Below, one piece after another: positions 1 to 11,194 of a DNA stretch of 64,000 nucleotides (position 1 is the stretch's first letter; each line of letters begins with the position of its first letter). Source of the stretch: Isoetes taiwanensis. Taxonomy: Eukaryota > Streptophyta > Lycopodiopsida > Isoetales > Isoetaceae. Under the pieces are notes generated by a model. That model saw only the letters and a list, made by a program, of their open reading frames with translations. It was not told the origin of the DNA and searched no databases. The DNA lies in NCBI GenBank assembly GCA_021234155.1, contig JAJEKV010000026.1:15864283-15928282 (forward strand), written 5' to 3'. A program made the position numbers and the translations under genes.

Positions 1-134
1 GCAGATGAGTAGAAGTAAACGAAATTCGCCTTGATATTTTCTGTGTGTTTATCTTAGAATCTCACCAAAACAAAGCTCAAACTTGATCTCTATGCTGCTA
101 ACCAGGGGCTGGCACTGACTGGGTTGAGAAAGAC

Positions 135-330
135 TCCATTAAGAAAGACATGGCGAAAGGGGTTTCTGTCCTTCATATTCTAACAAACTTGAAGCTAGAT
201 TAGTTGGCCTAGGTTGCAACAATCGAGGAGAAAAACTATTAAGAAAGACGTGGCGAAGGGGTTTCCTGTGCTTTCAGATTCTAACAAACTTGAAGCTGAA
301 TTGTTTGACCTAGACTGCAACAATCAAGAA
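135..330. repeat. Imperfect tandem duplication, about 100-bp unit, two copies
   Basis: Two adjacent copies share the blocks taagaaagac, tggcgaa, attctaacaaacttgaagct and tgcaacaatc at a spacing of 100-101 bp (141 versus 241, 215 versus 316). They differ by several substitutions and small indels, so the duplication is not recent. A 61-codon ORF (214-399, +) runs through the second copy. It has no recognisable motif and I do not call it a gene. Confidence 0.75.
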
Positions 331-1390
331 GATACGATACAGCCGACTGTAAATAAACAACCCATCGCCGTCGGCGCTCTATGCACCCCTGGGTATTGAA
401 CCTAAGTATGTGATGTGTGATCTGGTATCTCTTTGCTTGTTTTTTTTTTGTTAGTCAAAACCATTGGCCAATTAGTTGGCTGGCCACCCAGGCAAATTCC
501 TATTCTATAGCATCCTGTTGCTTTGGTTCCAGGTTTGGTCAGCTTATTGGTTGAACATAGGTCAATATGTGGTCAAACCCCTGCCAACCAGTGATTGAAC
601 GTCTGGTGAAATTCCAGGTCGACTTCACGATCAGCCTAGGGCGATGCTTGCTCTATCGAACCAAATGAACTCTCTAAAATGTGAGCTTACTTGTGAATAT
701 GAACGACTTCAAACTCTAGAAAACCATTTGCAATGCCCTTAATGTACATGGAGAGGTTTCTTAAGTTGAGAGTGCCAATGCATGATGACATACTTTATGC
801 GTAAGGGCATTGATAAATAGGTCTCCTATAGATTCTCTTAAGATTTTGTATAGATTCCTCATGGATTTATGTTGTATTGTAATAACTACAAAGTTTATTG
901 AGATTATAATATGTACCTACAAATAGCCTGCTATATGGAATGTCAAAGTTCATTAATGTTAGAAGTAGTTAAGAGGTCTCATATGAAACAAAACAAATAC
1001 AGACAATGAACCCCATTGTCCCTACTCAAATGTGCTTGAAAGGCAATGTCAAAAAATTCTATGAAGCAAGTCTATATGCTCTTGTATGGTTAGCACTATC
1101 AACTATGAGCATTAATAATTTTTCAATTTGTTTCTATTTTATATTTGTATGCCTTTGTCTAGTGCTAACACACTAGTCAGACACTAGTCATGGCCAGCTG
1201 CAGAGTTCACTGCTAGATTTGCTTTGGTGCATCACGAAAGAATAAATTCATAAAGAGTGACTGACAATAACTAAAGTCTTCTATAGGAAAAGGCATTGGC
1301 GAAACAAAACATAGATGCCATTTAGAGCTATTGCTTTGTTAAAGTCTCAATAATTCCTTAATCTATGCTCCGCATCGTCCCTAGCCGCAT
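331..1390. other. Stretch without a recognisable gene
   Basis: AT-rich sequence with no long ORF, no RNA gene and no element ends that I can see. Confidence 0.5.
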
Positions 1391-1480
1391 AGAAAAAATG
1401 CCACACACAAAGACAAAATGTAGCTGTAAATAGACAGAAAAAATGCCACACACAAAGACAAAATGTAGCTCTAAATAGAC
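1391..1480. repeat. 45-bp tandem repeat, two copies
   Basis: Copy one is 1391-1435 and copy two is 1436-1480. The units begin agaaaaaatgccacacac and differ at one base (tagctgtaaa versus tagctctaaa). A 69-codon minus-strand ORF here is only the translation of the repeat. Confidence 0.95.
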
Positions 1481-3400
1481 AGAACATCTAGGTGCATGCA
1501 TTAGAAGTAGTGAATTGTAACCAAAGAGGCTATAGAGATAAAGATTGATGAAGAAACATCTGCTCATGGCTCTCTACAGAATGCTTCCTGGCTCCATATC
1601 CCATAGAAGGGCATCCCGACCCTCTAAATTCTAGAACAATTCCATTCAATCTGCATCAAACAGCTGCTAAGGCTTTCCATTCTTCAAATTAGGTGTCCGA
1701 GCTACACGAATATTCGACCCAAAATAAGCAGGGAAAATGATATATTTGCCCCAGATTTGTAGATTATATTCCATGGCTAAATGCTCCGACATATTGGAAT
1801 AGACAGAATTGCTTGTTCTCCGTTCATTTCTGAATCAACAATTGCTTGATCTTTGTTCATTTCTAAATCAATAATTCCCTTTTATGTTTTTAATGCTTAT
1901 TCATGCCTGTCTACCGGAATTATGAACAACACCAAATTTGGGTCAGATCAAAGTTTAGAAAGAACCCTGTGCCACATTTGATCAATCCAGTAGTTTATTT
2001 AAATTCGTCGCTGCAATTTCTGTGACTGTAGACCCATTGGCAAAGTCTAAAAACTGGAGCAAAGCTTCAATTGTGCCCATTTGTCTGGAATTAATCAGAT
2101 GAACCAAATTAGAAAGTTGAATTCTGAGATATGCCCGTCGAATTTTTTGGGCGTAGGGATGGAAGATAAATTCAACTTTGGCAATGGATTTCAATGCAGA
2201 AACTGGGGGTTTTTGTGCCCAAAAAAGTACATGGGGCATCTCAGATATAGCTGAGTACCTTTATAGCAGAGGTCGAATGTAGACCTCCTCTTAATCTTCT
2301 TTGTTTGATCAATTGCAGACCAAAGGAGGAAAAAAAGCATGTGCTTGTAAAAAATAGTGCCTGCGCTTCCGATTCTTGAGAAATGTTAAATAACAAAACA
2401 TATTACATTAATGATTCTCTAAAAGATGAGAAAAAAACCGAGTTGACGCTAAGCTTGGACCTAACATAGCAACTAGGTCAGTTAGATTTAATCCCTTTGA
2501 TGTAAAATTTGCCAGAAGTTGATCTGGCCAGATCAGCTGAAGCGCGACATGCCAAGGATACTATACTCTGCCATCTCTGCACCCTCTTTTCACTGGATAG
2601 CTTGAGCCTCCAGCCTACATGCATAACAGAAAATATATATCTATTCAACGGTTCAATGCATATTTACTAGAACAACGAAATTGCGAACAACAACTACCAG
2701 AATGTCTGCACAAGAGACAATTCTAGGACATGTTTTTTCAAAAATAGCTTTAGCCTGAACTACGCTGTCGAATCCATTTAGCCTGAACTACGCTGCCAAA
2801 TCCGTTTTTTTGTGGGCAGCATAGGCAAGCTGGAATCAGATTCCATGCTCTTCACAGCGTATAATTTTGGCAAGCTATAGGACAACGAATGTACTTCATC
2901 AAGAGAGGCACCAGGAGCCCTGATGTGCTGATTTGGTAGTGCCGAATCCTCCACTGCATAGTCTAATCTGTTCAACCCTCTGTATTCCGATGCTTAAAGC
3001 ACCCACCCGTCCGTTCGCGCCCAATCCTCTCCTTTTATACTAAGAAAAAGAAGAACCTAGAAGATTCTACATTCATCCGGAGCTCTCGATTCGTGGCCGA
3101 TCTTAACATGTGAATGAAGCTTCCAGAAGAATCGATATTATTCCTACAATTTTTTAGCCTTACACGTGTCCATTTTAAAGCTAGGCCTACACAATCTTTA
3201 TCTAACCTGCCCTCTTGATGTCCGTAATACAATTATATATTAGGTATATATACAAAGTACATGACATATCACCATGTGTATGTAGTGGTATATTGACCAT
3301 TTACGTGATGATCTTTTGAAACAAAGTTAGCTATGCTAAATTGACATTAATTAAATAAACTAATTATGCAAAAATTAATAACTAGTTACGTTAATTAATT
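1481..3400. other. Stretch without a confident gene
   Basis: AT-rich. A minus-strand ORF of 85 codons (1982-2239) has an ordinary amino-acid composition and could be an exon of an unrecognised gene. It has no motif that I know and no clear splice-site partners. A second short minus ORF (2778-2975) is likewise unsupported. The end of the stretch (about 3240-3420) is very AT-rich. Confidence 0.4.
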
Positions 3401-3428
3401 ATTAATTAAGGCAATTAGTAAGTGCCAC

Positions 3429-3914
3429 TTGGGCCAAATCGAAATAAACTTGCTAAACATGATAAAATTGCTACTTCTACTTGGATATCCTGCCCCAACC
3501 TTCCCCCTGTTTATTGGACTCAGTCACCTCAAAGCCATTGGTAACTATTTAGGGGAAGTCATCCATATTTCCATTCCTCAAACCGATTCCCCTTCTATTT
3601 GCATAATCAAGAAAATTAACTCTGCTTGGGATCAATATATTGAGACAAAAATTGATCAGGATACCCTCCTGGATGTTTTTATTACTTACTCTAAAACCCA
3701 TGTCATAAGGCAAAATATTAATGATAATTCTAAGGCTGCTACCGACAAAGGGAAAATCCCTATGAAGGCTCCTGCTATAATACAAGTTTGGGTTGAGAAA
3801 GCTCATAATAATAATGAGCCTATCATAGAGAATATCAAGGAGATCAGCAAGGATGATGGAGACAAGGGAGAGTGTAGTAACTCAGCTGAGCTCTTTTACT
3901 ATAGCTCCCCTTAA
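3429..3914 (+). pseudogene. LINE ORF1-like segment
   Basis: This 161-codon ORF lies directly upstream of the endonuclease region. It has the hydrophilic, Lys/Asn-rich C-terminal half common in plant LINE ORF1 proteins. The usual CCHC knuckle is not visible. The assignment rests on position and composition. It may be the C-terminal remnant of a longer ORF1. Confidence 0.5.
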
Positions 3915-3971
3915 TACTAATGTCTCCAAGCCAGAAATTCCTCCTGCCACCCAGGATCAGATTATACATTA

Positions 3972-4960
3972 GTGGAATATATTCATGATGATGATGATGA
4001 TTTTTGGGACTACGAGAGTGACATCTTCAACAAATCCATCCCCAAATTTAATGAATATGATGAAATCTCGAATTCTAAGGAGGATGACAATTGGAAAGAT
4101 GTCTCTTATAAGAAAAGGCAAGGTAAGTATATCAACCCTCAACCAGCTAGAAAAGCTCTAAGGTTCATAAAAAAACTATTTCTTATGCATATTAATATCA
4201 GATGCCTCTCTTGGAATCTCCAAGGCATCAATTCTAATGCTGAGAGAGATCGGCTAAAGGTTTGTCTTTCCTCCATTAATAGTGATGTTATCTTCTTCCA
4301 GGAACACAAACTTCATGACGATGGTTTTGATAAGTTGAGTTCTAATGTTCTCCCTCCTAACTTTAAGCTGTGGGATATAAAAGCAAATAACAGTTTTGCA
4401 GGTATCTTCCTTGCCTGGAGGGATAGTAAAACTTTTTTAATATCCAAATGATGCATGATAATGGTGGTAGGTGGCAGATCCTCCAGGAGATATTGGTAGT
4501 ACCAGGTTTGCTTTTCTAAATATCTATGCTTTTAATCAACCTGGGGACAGATATCCGTTCTGGAATGTCATCAGAAATAGTTTAAACTGTGTTCCTTATG
4601 ATGAATGCATCATGGTTGGTGACTTCAATATGGTTACCCATAGTTACATGAGAAGTACCAATTTCAAGACCCCTGTCTAATCAAGAGCAGAACTCTTGGT
4701 CTCATCTCATTTCCAGTCATAGTCTTAAAGTTGCTAGATCTCAACCTAATCAATTCAGCTGGTTTAATTGAAGGAGTGATGATCCCATTTACTGTCTTCA
4801 TGACAGGTTCTACCTAAGTGAGAATCTTTGGAATGCAGCCAATAGAGTCTCCAATCTCAGTGGATTCACTCTTTCTGATCACTTCCCCTAGCTTATTGAG
4901 ATTAGGGGCAATCCCAATCACATTAAGAGAAATTCTTTTTTCAAATTGAATACTAACCTC
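3972..4960 (+). pseudogene. LINE apurinic-like endonuclease domain, broken
   Basis: From about 4190 the frame reads an APE-type endonuclease start (CLSWNLQGINS), then a conserved Q-E-H block (IFFQEHKLHDDGF). After a break near 4451 it continues at 4471-4680 with NIYAFNQPGDR and the catalytic-site motif VGDFNMV. The terminal motif SGFTLSDHFP is near 4857-4887 and is followed by a stop. This domain nicks target DNA to prime reverse transcription in LINEs. At least two frame breaks and one stop inactivate it. Confidence 0.85.
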
Positions 4961-5317
4961 TTAGATCATGTGGATTTTTTGAATGGCTTTGAGCAGGTTT
5001 GGAATAGGATCCCTAAACCTACCACTCAGAATGGATGAATGGATTGGTGGATCAGTTCTGCCAAAAATATTAAGAATTGGCTCAAGACTTGGGGATAAAC
5101 AGATACATTACCAAGAGATGAGACATCTAGAGAATTTGAGGCAGCAACTCCAGCTTGCACCTCCTGACCAGCAGGATGATATCAAGATCCAAATTGAAAG
5201 GGAAGAAATTAAAATTGCTAATGGCTGGAAGCTCAAGGCGAAGATCAAGGAGCTTAAAGATGATGAGCATGCTAATTCAAAATATTTCTTCATCAAAGCT
5301 AAGGAAGAAAAGAAATC

Positions 5318-6945
5318 ATGGGCACTCCCCCGAATGCTACTGAAGCTCAAATGGTGGACCTCATTAAAATCCAACCCTTGGTTGAGGACCAACAGAATGG
5401 TCGCATGACTACTCCCTTCACACAAGAAGAGCTCTGGTGCAATATTAAAGAAATGGAAAATGGTAAAACTCATGGACCTGATGGATTACCTATTGAATTT
5501 TTCAAAAAGACCTGGGGGATTATTGGTCCTGCCATTACTAACATTTGTAATGAGTTTCTTCTTTTTAGGACTTTGGATTGCAGGATTAATACAAGCTTTA
5601 TCACTCTTATTCCAAAGATAGACGAGCCCAGCTCCTTCTCTGACTATAGGCCGATTTCTCTTACTAATGTGCTTTACAAGATTATTACTTCTTCGATTGC
5701 TGCCAGGCTCAAACCTATCTTGGATCGGGTTATATCCAATACTCAAAGTGCCTACTTGAAGGACAGTAATATTTTGGATAATGTTGCTATTGCCATAATT
5801 GGTATGCATTGGGCTAAAGACAGTAATCAGGATATTGCTCTTCTTAAATTAGATATTACCAAGGCCTTTGACACAGTCAGCTAGAGCTTTTTGGTAAGAT
5901 GTTTGTCCGAAGTTTGGCTTTTCCATGGAGGTGATAAGTATTTTTTTGCCCATTCTTAACAACTCTAGATCTTCTGTGCTAATTAATGGAGAATGCAGTT
6001 CTTTCTTTGAGATCAAGAGAGGGGTTAAACAAGGATGTCCCCTTGCCCCCTTCCTCTTCCTCATTTTATGGAAGCTTTACACAGTGCCTTCAAGACTGCT
6101 GCACACAATAATCTGATCACTGGTCTCAAGTTACCTAGGAAGAGTGACCAGCAATATTTTCTTAATGATCATTTTGCTGATGACACCTTCCTCTTCATTC
6201 ATATGGACCAACAATCTATTGATAATGCTCAGAAGATTCTTCTGGATTTTGGTACATGTTCTGCCTGTAAGATTAATCAAACCAAATCCAAGCTAATGGC
6301 GCGAGATCAGGTAAAGGGAGGTCAAACTGCTATGACCTTTGGCTGTGAGTATCTCCTTCCTTGCTCTAAATCTAAAATTCTTGAGATTCATTTTGCCTTA
6401 AGAACAAATGCTAGTGATCTATGGACAAATATTATTGATAAATTTAGCAAAAAGAATGACCTGTTAAATAGCAAATATTTATCTAAATATGGTTGAGCTA
6501 TTATTGCTAATTTTGTTATTTCCTCTTCCCATGTTTATCAATCTTCCATTCTCTTAGCCCCGAAAAAAGTCACAAGGAAATTACAAGGGATTATTGGAAG
6601 GTTTATTGCTAGTGGAAGCAATAACAGATGCTGGATCCCGATCTCTATGGCAGAATGTTGTAAAAAAAAGAAAAATGGGGGCCTTGGTACTATTGACATT
6701 GAGAAAGGGGTGTCTTTAGCTGCTAAGTTTGTTTACAGGGCTGGCCATAATCTTATCAATCACCATATCTCTGGTCTTATCAAGCACTAAATCCTTAAGT
6801 GCCACCCCTTTGGTTGGAGAAATGTAAGAATGTCTCTCCCTTACAGTCTCTACTTTGATTTTTCTATTTCTAACAATGTTCCAGGGATTATCAAGAAGTG
6901 GTTAAGAGCTTGGAATACAATTAAGGGAATGTATTCTTGAAAAGA
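5318..6945 (+). pseudogene. LINE reverse transcriptase, broken
   Basis: Reverse transcriptase motifs occur in order: GKTHGPDGLPIEFFK, ITLIPK, YRPISLTNVLYKI and LKLDITKAFDTVS (stop at 5884), then RGVKQGCPLAPFLF in a shifted frame near 6015-6060. FADDTFLF, the catalytic FADD box, is near 6174-6197. A C-terminal extension continues to about 6945 with stops. The motif set is that of plant LINE RTs. The copy cannot make an intact enzyme. Confidence 0.9.
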
Positions 6946-6975
6946 GGGTGATGTATTGGTTGTTATATTAAAAAA

Positions 6976-7919
6976 AAAGATTGGGCCCTTTTGGCCCTAA
7001 TAAAGGCCTTTGGGCACTAAGGATGGCATATATGCATGCTAATGATAGTGATGTGTTGGTTGTTATTTTCACTTGCATTATAGATAATGAAACCACATGC
7101 TAAATACATGTTAGACATTCGTACTGCTAGAGGAGATTTGCTTCATCCTACTGATGGTAGGCAATCTTTGGATGTTTTGTTTTGTTTACTTTCTCAATTA
7201 TGGCTATAATTTGGATTCCTTATGCCCATGGGGCATATATCTTTAACATGAATATTAGGTCTCTTATTCACTAAGATTAAAAGGAGGAAAAAGGCGCAAT
7301 GGCAACTTTGTGGTGAGCCACAACCCTGCACATGCCCTTTCCCAAAAGCCTCAATGAAACAACCACCTTTTTAAATTGTTACAAGAGCCCTGCAACGCCG
7401 GGTACCATAACTAGTTTTATTGTAAATTACTTTTATGCATGAGCAACAAAAATGATGAGATAATGGATAACATGTTGACGGAAGGGGCACAAGTCTAGAA
7501 GATAGGTTGTGAATGGACTAGTAATGTCTTCGACCCCAAGTTGTTGGAGGTAATGTATGAAGAGGTTAACCCTATCCTCGAGATGATTATGGCGTATCTT
7601 TCTCTCTTATGCTTTCATTCTAAACTAGTATGTTGAACATATCCCTCGGGGCCAGCATGTCATGATCATCGAGAGAGAAAAGTTGATCTCTGTTAAACAG
7701 CTTGCGAAGGCGATTATCACCATTGATCTGATAACCTCCCCAATCAAAGCCGTGATTATCCGTATAGATGCTCCCCAATCACTAGGAGCGAGATAGATGG
7801 TGATCCAAGAGTGGCCAACGCATGTTTACACACGCATCAAGGCAAATGTCTAGAAATAATACAAAAGCTGATGTGACACATTTTAACATTGAAAACTAAT
7901 AAAAGATACATTTTATAAA
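6976..7919. other. Intergenic, 3' side of the oxidase gene
   Basis: No ORF or element structure recognised. The sequence lies between the LINE tail and the stop codon of the minus-strand oxidase gene, and would hold that gene's 3' UTR and terminator. Confidence 0.5.
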
Positions 7920-9829
7920 CTAGAGGTCTTCTCGATTGCGTGCTAACAAATCCAAATGCCGACACACCCGAGCAGCCGGGTAAACTAAGCCGGCTTCACA
8001 ATAGTAATGTTGTTGTGGAGCACAATGCCGGTCCTCGGAACAGATGCACATTCCTTCTATTGCACAATAATCTTCAGAATTTGTCAAACCTTTAGTATTT
8101 ATCCCCAGCATAGCATCTGACCATTCGCTTGAAAACAAGCCTTGTGGATCTAGCTCTGCTCTGATTTTCAGAAACTGACCCATCTCAGGGAATTTCTTTG
8201 CAACGTCAATAAATGCAACATTTCTGTTCTTGCCCCAGTGAGGCAGACCGCCATATTTAAACACTGCTATCTGTTCAATCTCTTCCAACACACCCTCGTG
8301 TAGTCTTGGAGCTTTAGGATCTCTTGAACGATAATATGTAATATCTACATCAACTGAATCTTCTGAATGGCCCAGAAATGCACTAGAAGCCTTCACATAG
8401 CGCATTACAAAGCCATAGTACATGTCTATTCCACATAACGTTGTTGGTCTTTCATGTCTCAGTTTTTTTACATCAAGTATGAAATCTCTGAGCTTGTGCA
8501 CAGATATGGACACTGTAGTCTGGTGGAAAAATAATCCGTCTACTCTTGGATCCCATACACAAATATCACTGTCATGTTCAGCTTTGTGGCAGCTTCCTGT
8601 GGTTTGGATTTTGTTCTGGAAACCAATAACTGGATATCCAACAAAATCGTCCTCTGTGTTTTTCATCCCACTACCATGTCCTCCAATAATGTCTGACTGA
8701 TGAAATGGACAGAACAGAAACGTTAGGCCATGCTATTGATTATATAATCAAGTTCATAAATTGTTCATAGTTAAACTAAATCACCTGTATGGCTGCCTGA
8801 GCGCATTTTGCTGCAGAATCCTTGGATGATTCATAAAGGTTCTCTGTAACAAGACAAGCGAATTTATTTAGATGTAAGTATGTTATCAAAGTTTGTACAA
8901 GTCTTACTCTTACCAGCTGTTCTGTCAGCCTGGGCCACAAGTCTGTTGTATTTTCTGAAGCCAAGGAAATTATTTATACCGTCTCCTTCAGTGCTAACAT
9001 CAACTCTATTATCAACTCTGTAAATGGCCTTGTGTTGAGATGCATACCAAATCACATCTGCAAATTCATGCTGCAATCCAAACGATGCAATCTGATCTTC
9101 AAGGTCATCATCTGATTGCTTCAAATATGTAACAGAGCGTTTGAACATGGGCTGAACGTGGAAGGTTATTTTTGAAATAACGCCCAATACTCCAAGTGAA
9201 ACTTTAGCTGCTTCCAATCTGGCATCCCCTTCACTAAGTACCAAAACTTTAGCATAACCTTCTGACTGTGAAGCAGGAACTACAAGATGTATACTTTTGA
9301 CGTATTCATGAACTGCACTGCCTTTGCCCCATAATGAACTGCCATGAGCCCCTGTTCCAAGCATGCCTGCCATTGACAAACCATTCCAGTATGGTGAAGC
9401 AGGAAATGCAAAACCATATCTTGCAATTTCATCCACAAAATCTTGCAGATAAACTCCTGGATCTACTGTCACAGTTTTAGATTTTTTATCCACTCTAATG
9501 CCGATTAGATCTCTTGTGCTGATAACAAGGCCTTTGTCTCCCCCTGGACATACTAGCTTGGTCATACTGTGGGATAATTTGCTCACCACTTTCATCTTCA
9601 TTTTGTTTTTGGTCGCCTCAGACACTGCTGCAATAATCTCTTCTTCATTTTTTGGGTACACCACTTTTTCTGCTTTACAGATGCTCCTATCAGGCCACGT
9701 TCCATAGGTTCCACTCACTGTGCATTTTACATTATTGCCACTGCATTTAACAGCTGAAGGTGGAGCTGCGTATGTGATTTGGGCAAACAGAAATAGTGCA
9801 AAGGCAATAGACAGAGTTCTCATTATCAT
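7920..9829 (-). CDS. L-gulonolactone oxidase-like FAD enzyme (three exons)
   Basis: Exons read on the minus strand: 9829-8914, 8843-8785 and 8696-7920. The introns are 70 and 88 nt with GT-AG ends, and joining preserves the frame for 583 residues. Residues about 3-22 form a hydrophobic signal peptide (MRTLSIAFALFLFAQITYA), so the protein should enter the secretory pathway. An FAD_binding_4 domain follows, with the family blocks GMLGTGAHGSSLWGKGSAVH and KVSLGVLGVISKITF. The C-terminal ALO domain holds the HWGK motif (LPHWGKNRN), typical of aldonolactone oxidoreductases, and a cysteine-rich tail (CAIEGMCICS). Members oxidise L-gulono-1,4-lactone or related lactones towards ascorbate, although plant members often show narrow or weak activity. 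ATG 9829 is preferred over 9865 because a TATA-like element lies at 9874-9883. The length fits plant homologues and no lesion is visible. Confidence 0.93.
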
Positions 9830-9873
9830 CTCCTTTCTTCCTGGAAATATGATTCTCTGTAACAAGGCTTCTT

Positions 9874-9883
9874 CTTAAATATT
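9874..9883 (-). promoter_or_regulatory. TATA-like element of the oxidase gene
   Basis: The minus strand reads AATATTTAAG about 45 bp upstream of ATG 9829. This would put the transcription start near 9845, downstream of the first possible in-frame ATG at 9865. Inferred from position and composition only. Confidence 0.45.
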
Positions 9884-10980
9884 GAAGCTGTTAATTAAGG
9901 GCCCGCTAATAGAGAGGCCCTATTAGCGAGGCTGATAACAGGCCCGTTAATTTGTGGATGGCAATAATGCCACGTTGCAACGAAATGACCTCGGACATGG
10001 ACATGGGCATGACGTAAAAATACTATCTATCTATCTCATCCTTATCTTTAGGTAAAAGAAAGAAGATAAGATAAGAGTTTTTTATCGTCCACGAGGTTGG
10101 CCCTTACATGGGCCTGTAGGCCAACCTTATCCCTCACGAAAATGTCTCAAAACTTGGACCCATTCAATTTTTGAATCAAATCAACTATATTTTAAACCCA
10201 CTTCGATGGGCGAGCTAGTCTGCATCTCTCGCTTAAGGGCCTTCACGCTAACCTCATTCCTAATCAAAGTATCTCAGCCATGGACTTATTCAATTTTTGA
10301 TAACATCCTATGCTCGTATCAAGTCATCGATCAACTATATTTTAAATCCACCTCGATTTTTCTATGATTTATATAATGTAAAACCTATATAATAATTTAA
10401 AAGTATAAAACTTTAAGGCAAAAACAAAACAAAACATTCGTTCATGTTGGGTTCTGCATGACAATCATTCTAGAAGAAGTACTTTGTTGCCGAAGGAAAA
10501 CCACCTCAAAATATAATATTTTTATAGCCCTATGTGCACATGTGGACATTGTTGAGAGTCATTGTTCTTGTTAGTTCATAATTAAATTACTGTATGTGAT
10601 ATGACCTATTTTGCATTGGCGGCAAAGTCACATTGACTTTTAAAGTTATGATGACGACATTTCGCCTTTTTCTATTGTTCCAAATTAAAATCTATAAGAA
10701 ATTTATCGTGGCGGCCGCTCCAACCCGCTGCAAAAGAAGTTTTGTGCTAAGTCGAATAGATCTCAATTTTGGACATCCTTGAGATGCGAAAGAACATGCA
10801 GGAGTTGCACCTGCACTATTACCTTTTGTTTTGCATCAAGGACGACATGGTGCCCGAAGTTACCTCATGTTTTCAAGATTTTGTAGCAAAAATTGTGAAT
10901 ACAGAGTGCACAACAAGATATGGTGGGAATATGTAGTTGGATTTTGTATTGAAAATGATGTAACAAAAAGATTACAATAG
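9884..10980. other. Upstream region of the oxidase gene
   Basis: No ORF. It contains a short CTAT repeat (about 10022-10037), a gcggccgc site (10711-10718) and AT-rich sequence. All of it recurs at about 42985-44130 as part of duplicate A'. The distal part may belong to the copia 3' LTR, whose outer end I could not place. Confidence 0.5.
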
Positions 10981-11194
10981 ACTCAAATATATGCATTGGA
11001 CAAATGCATGAAGAGACCCGTTACTTCTTGTGCCTCTTAGACACGCCGTCCAGAGATGGGGTGACAGTGATAGCGCCGCTAATCGCTAACACTCCCCATC
11101 AGCCGGACTCTAGGCGGCCCACCGCCTTCGGATATATCTTCAATTGCTCACGCAAAACAAATTAACTTATCTCGAGAGTGACTTTGTCGAAAAT

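Larger units (their letters stand above)
3400..6975 (+). mobile_element. Decayed non-LTR retrotransposon (LINE)
   Basis: The parts follow LINE order on the plus strand: an ORF1-like segment, an APE-type endonuclease, and a reverse transcriptase with its C-terminal extension. The run ends in an A-rich tail near 6968-6978. Reading continues through several frames with in-frame stops (for example after the SDHFP motif near 4890 and after the FDTVS motif at 5884), so the copy is dead. The 5' end is estimated from where coding begins. I could not identify a target-site duplication. Just past the tail, the motif gatgtRttggttgttat at about 6949 recurs at about 7049. Confidence 0.85.

Noticed and set aside
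1358-1567. 69-codon minus-strand ORF with internal peptide repeat
   Set aside because: It is the translation of the 45-bp tandem repeat and lacks support as a gene.
9830-9865. Earlier ATG (9865) for the oxidase gene
   Set aside because: It would put 12 extra residues before a well-formed signal peptide and lies at or upstream of the start expected from the TATA-like element at 9874.
10711-10718. gcggccgc (NotI) site as a sign of vector sequence
   Set aside because: No vector sequence around it. The duplicate at about 43850 has related but different bases, so it is ordinary genomic or basecall variation.
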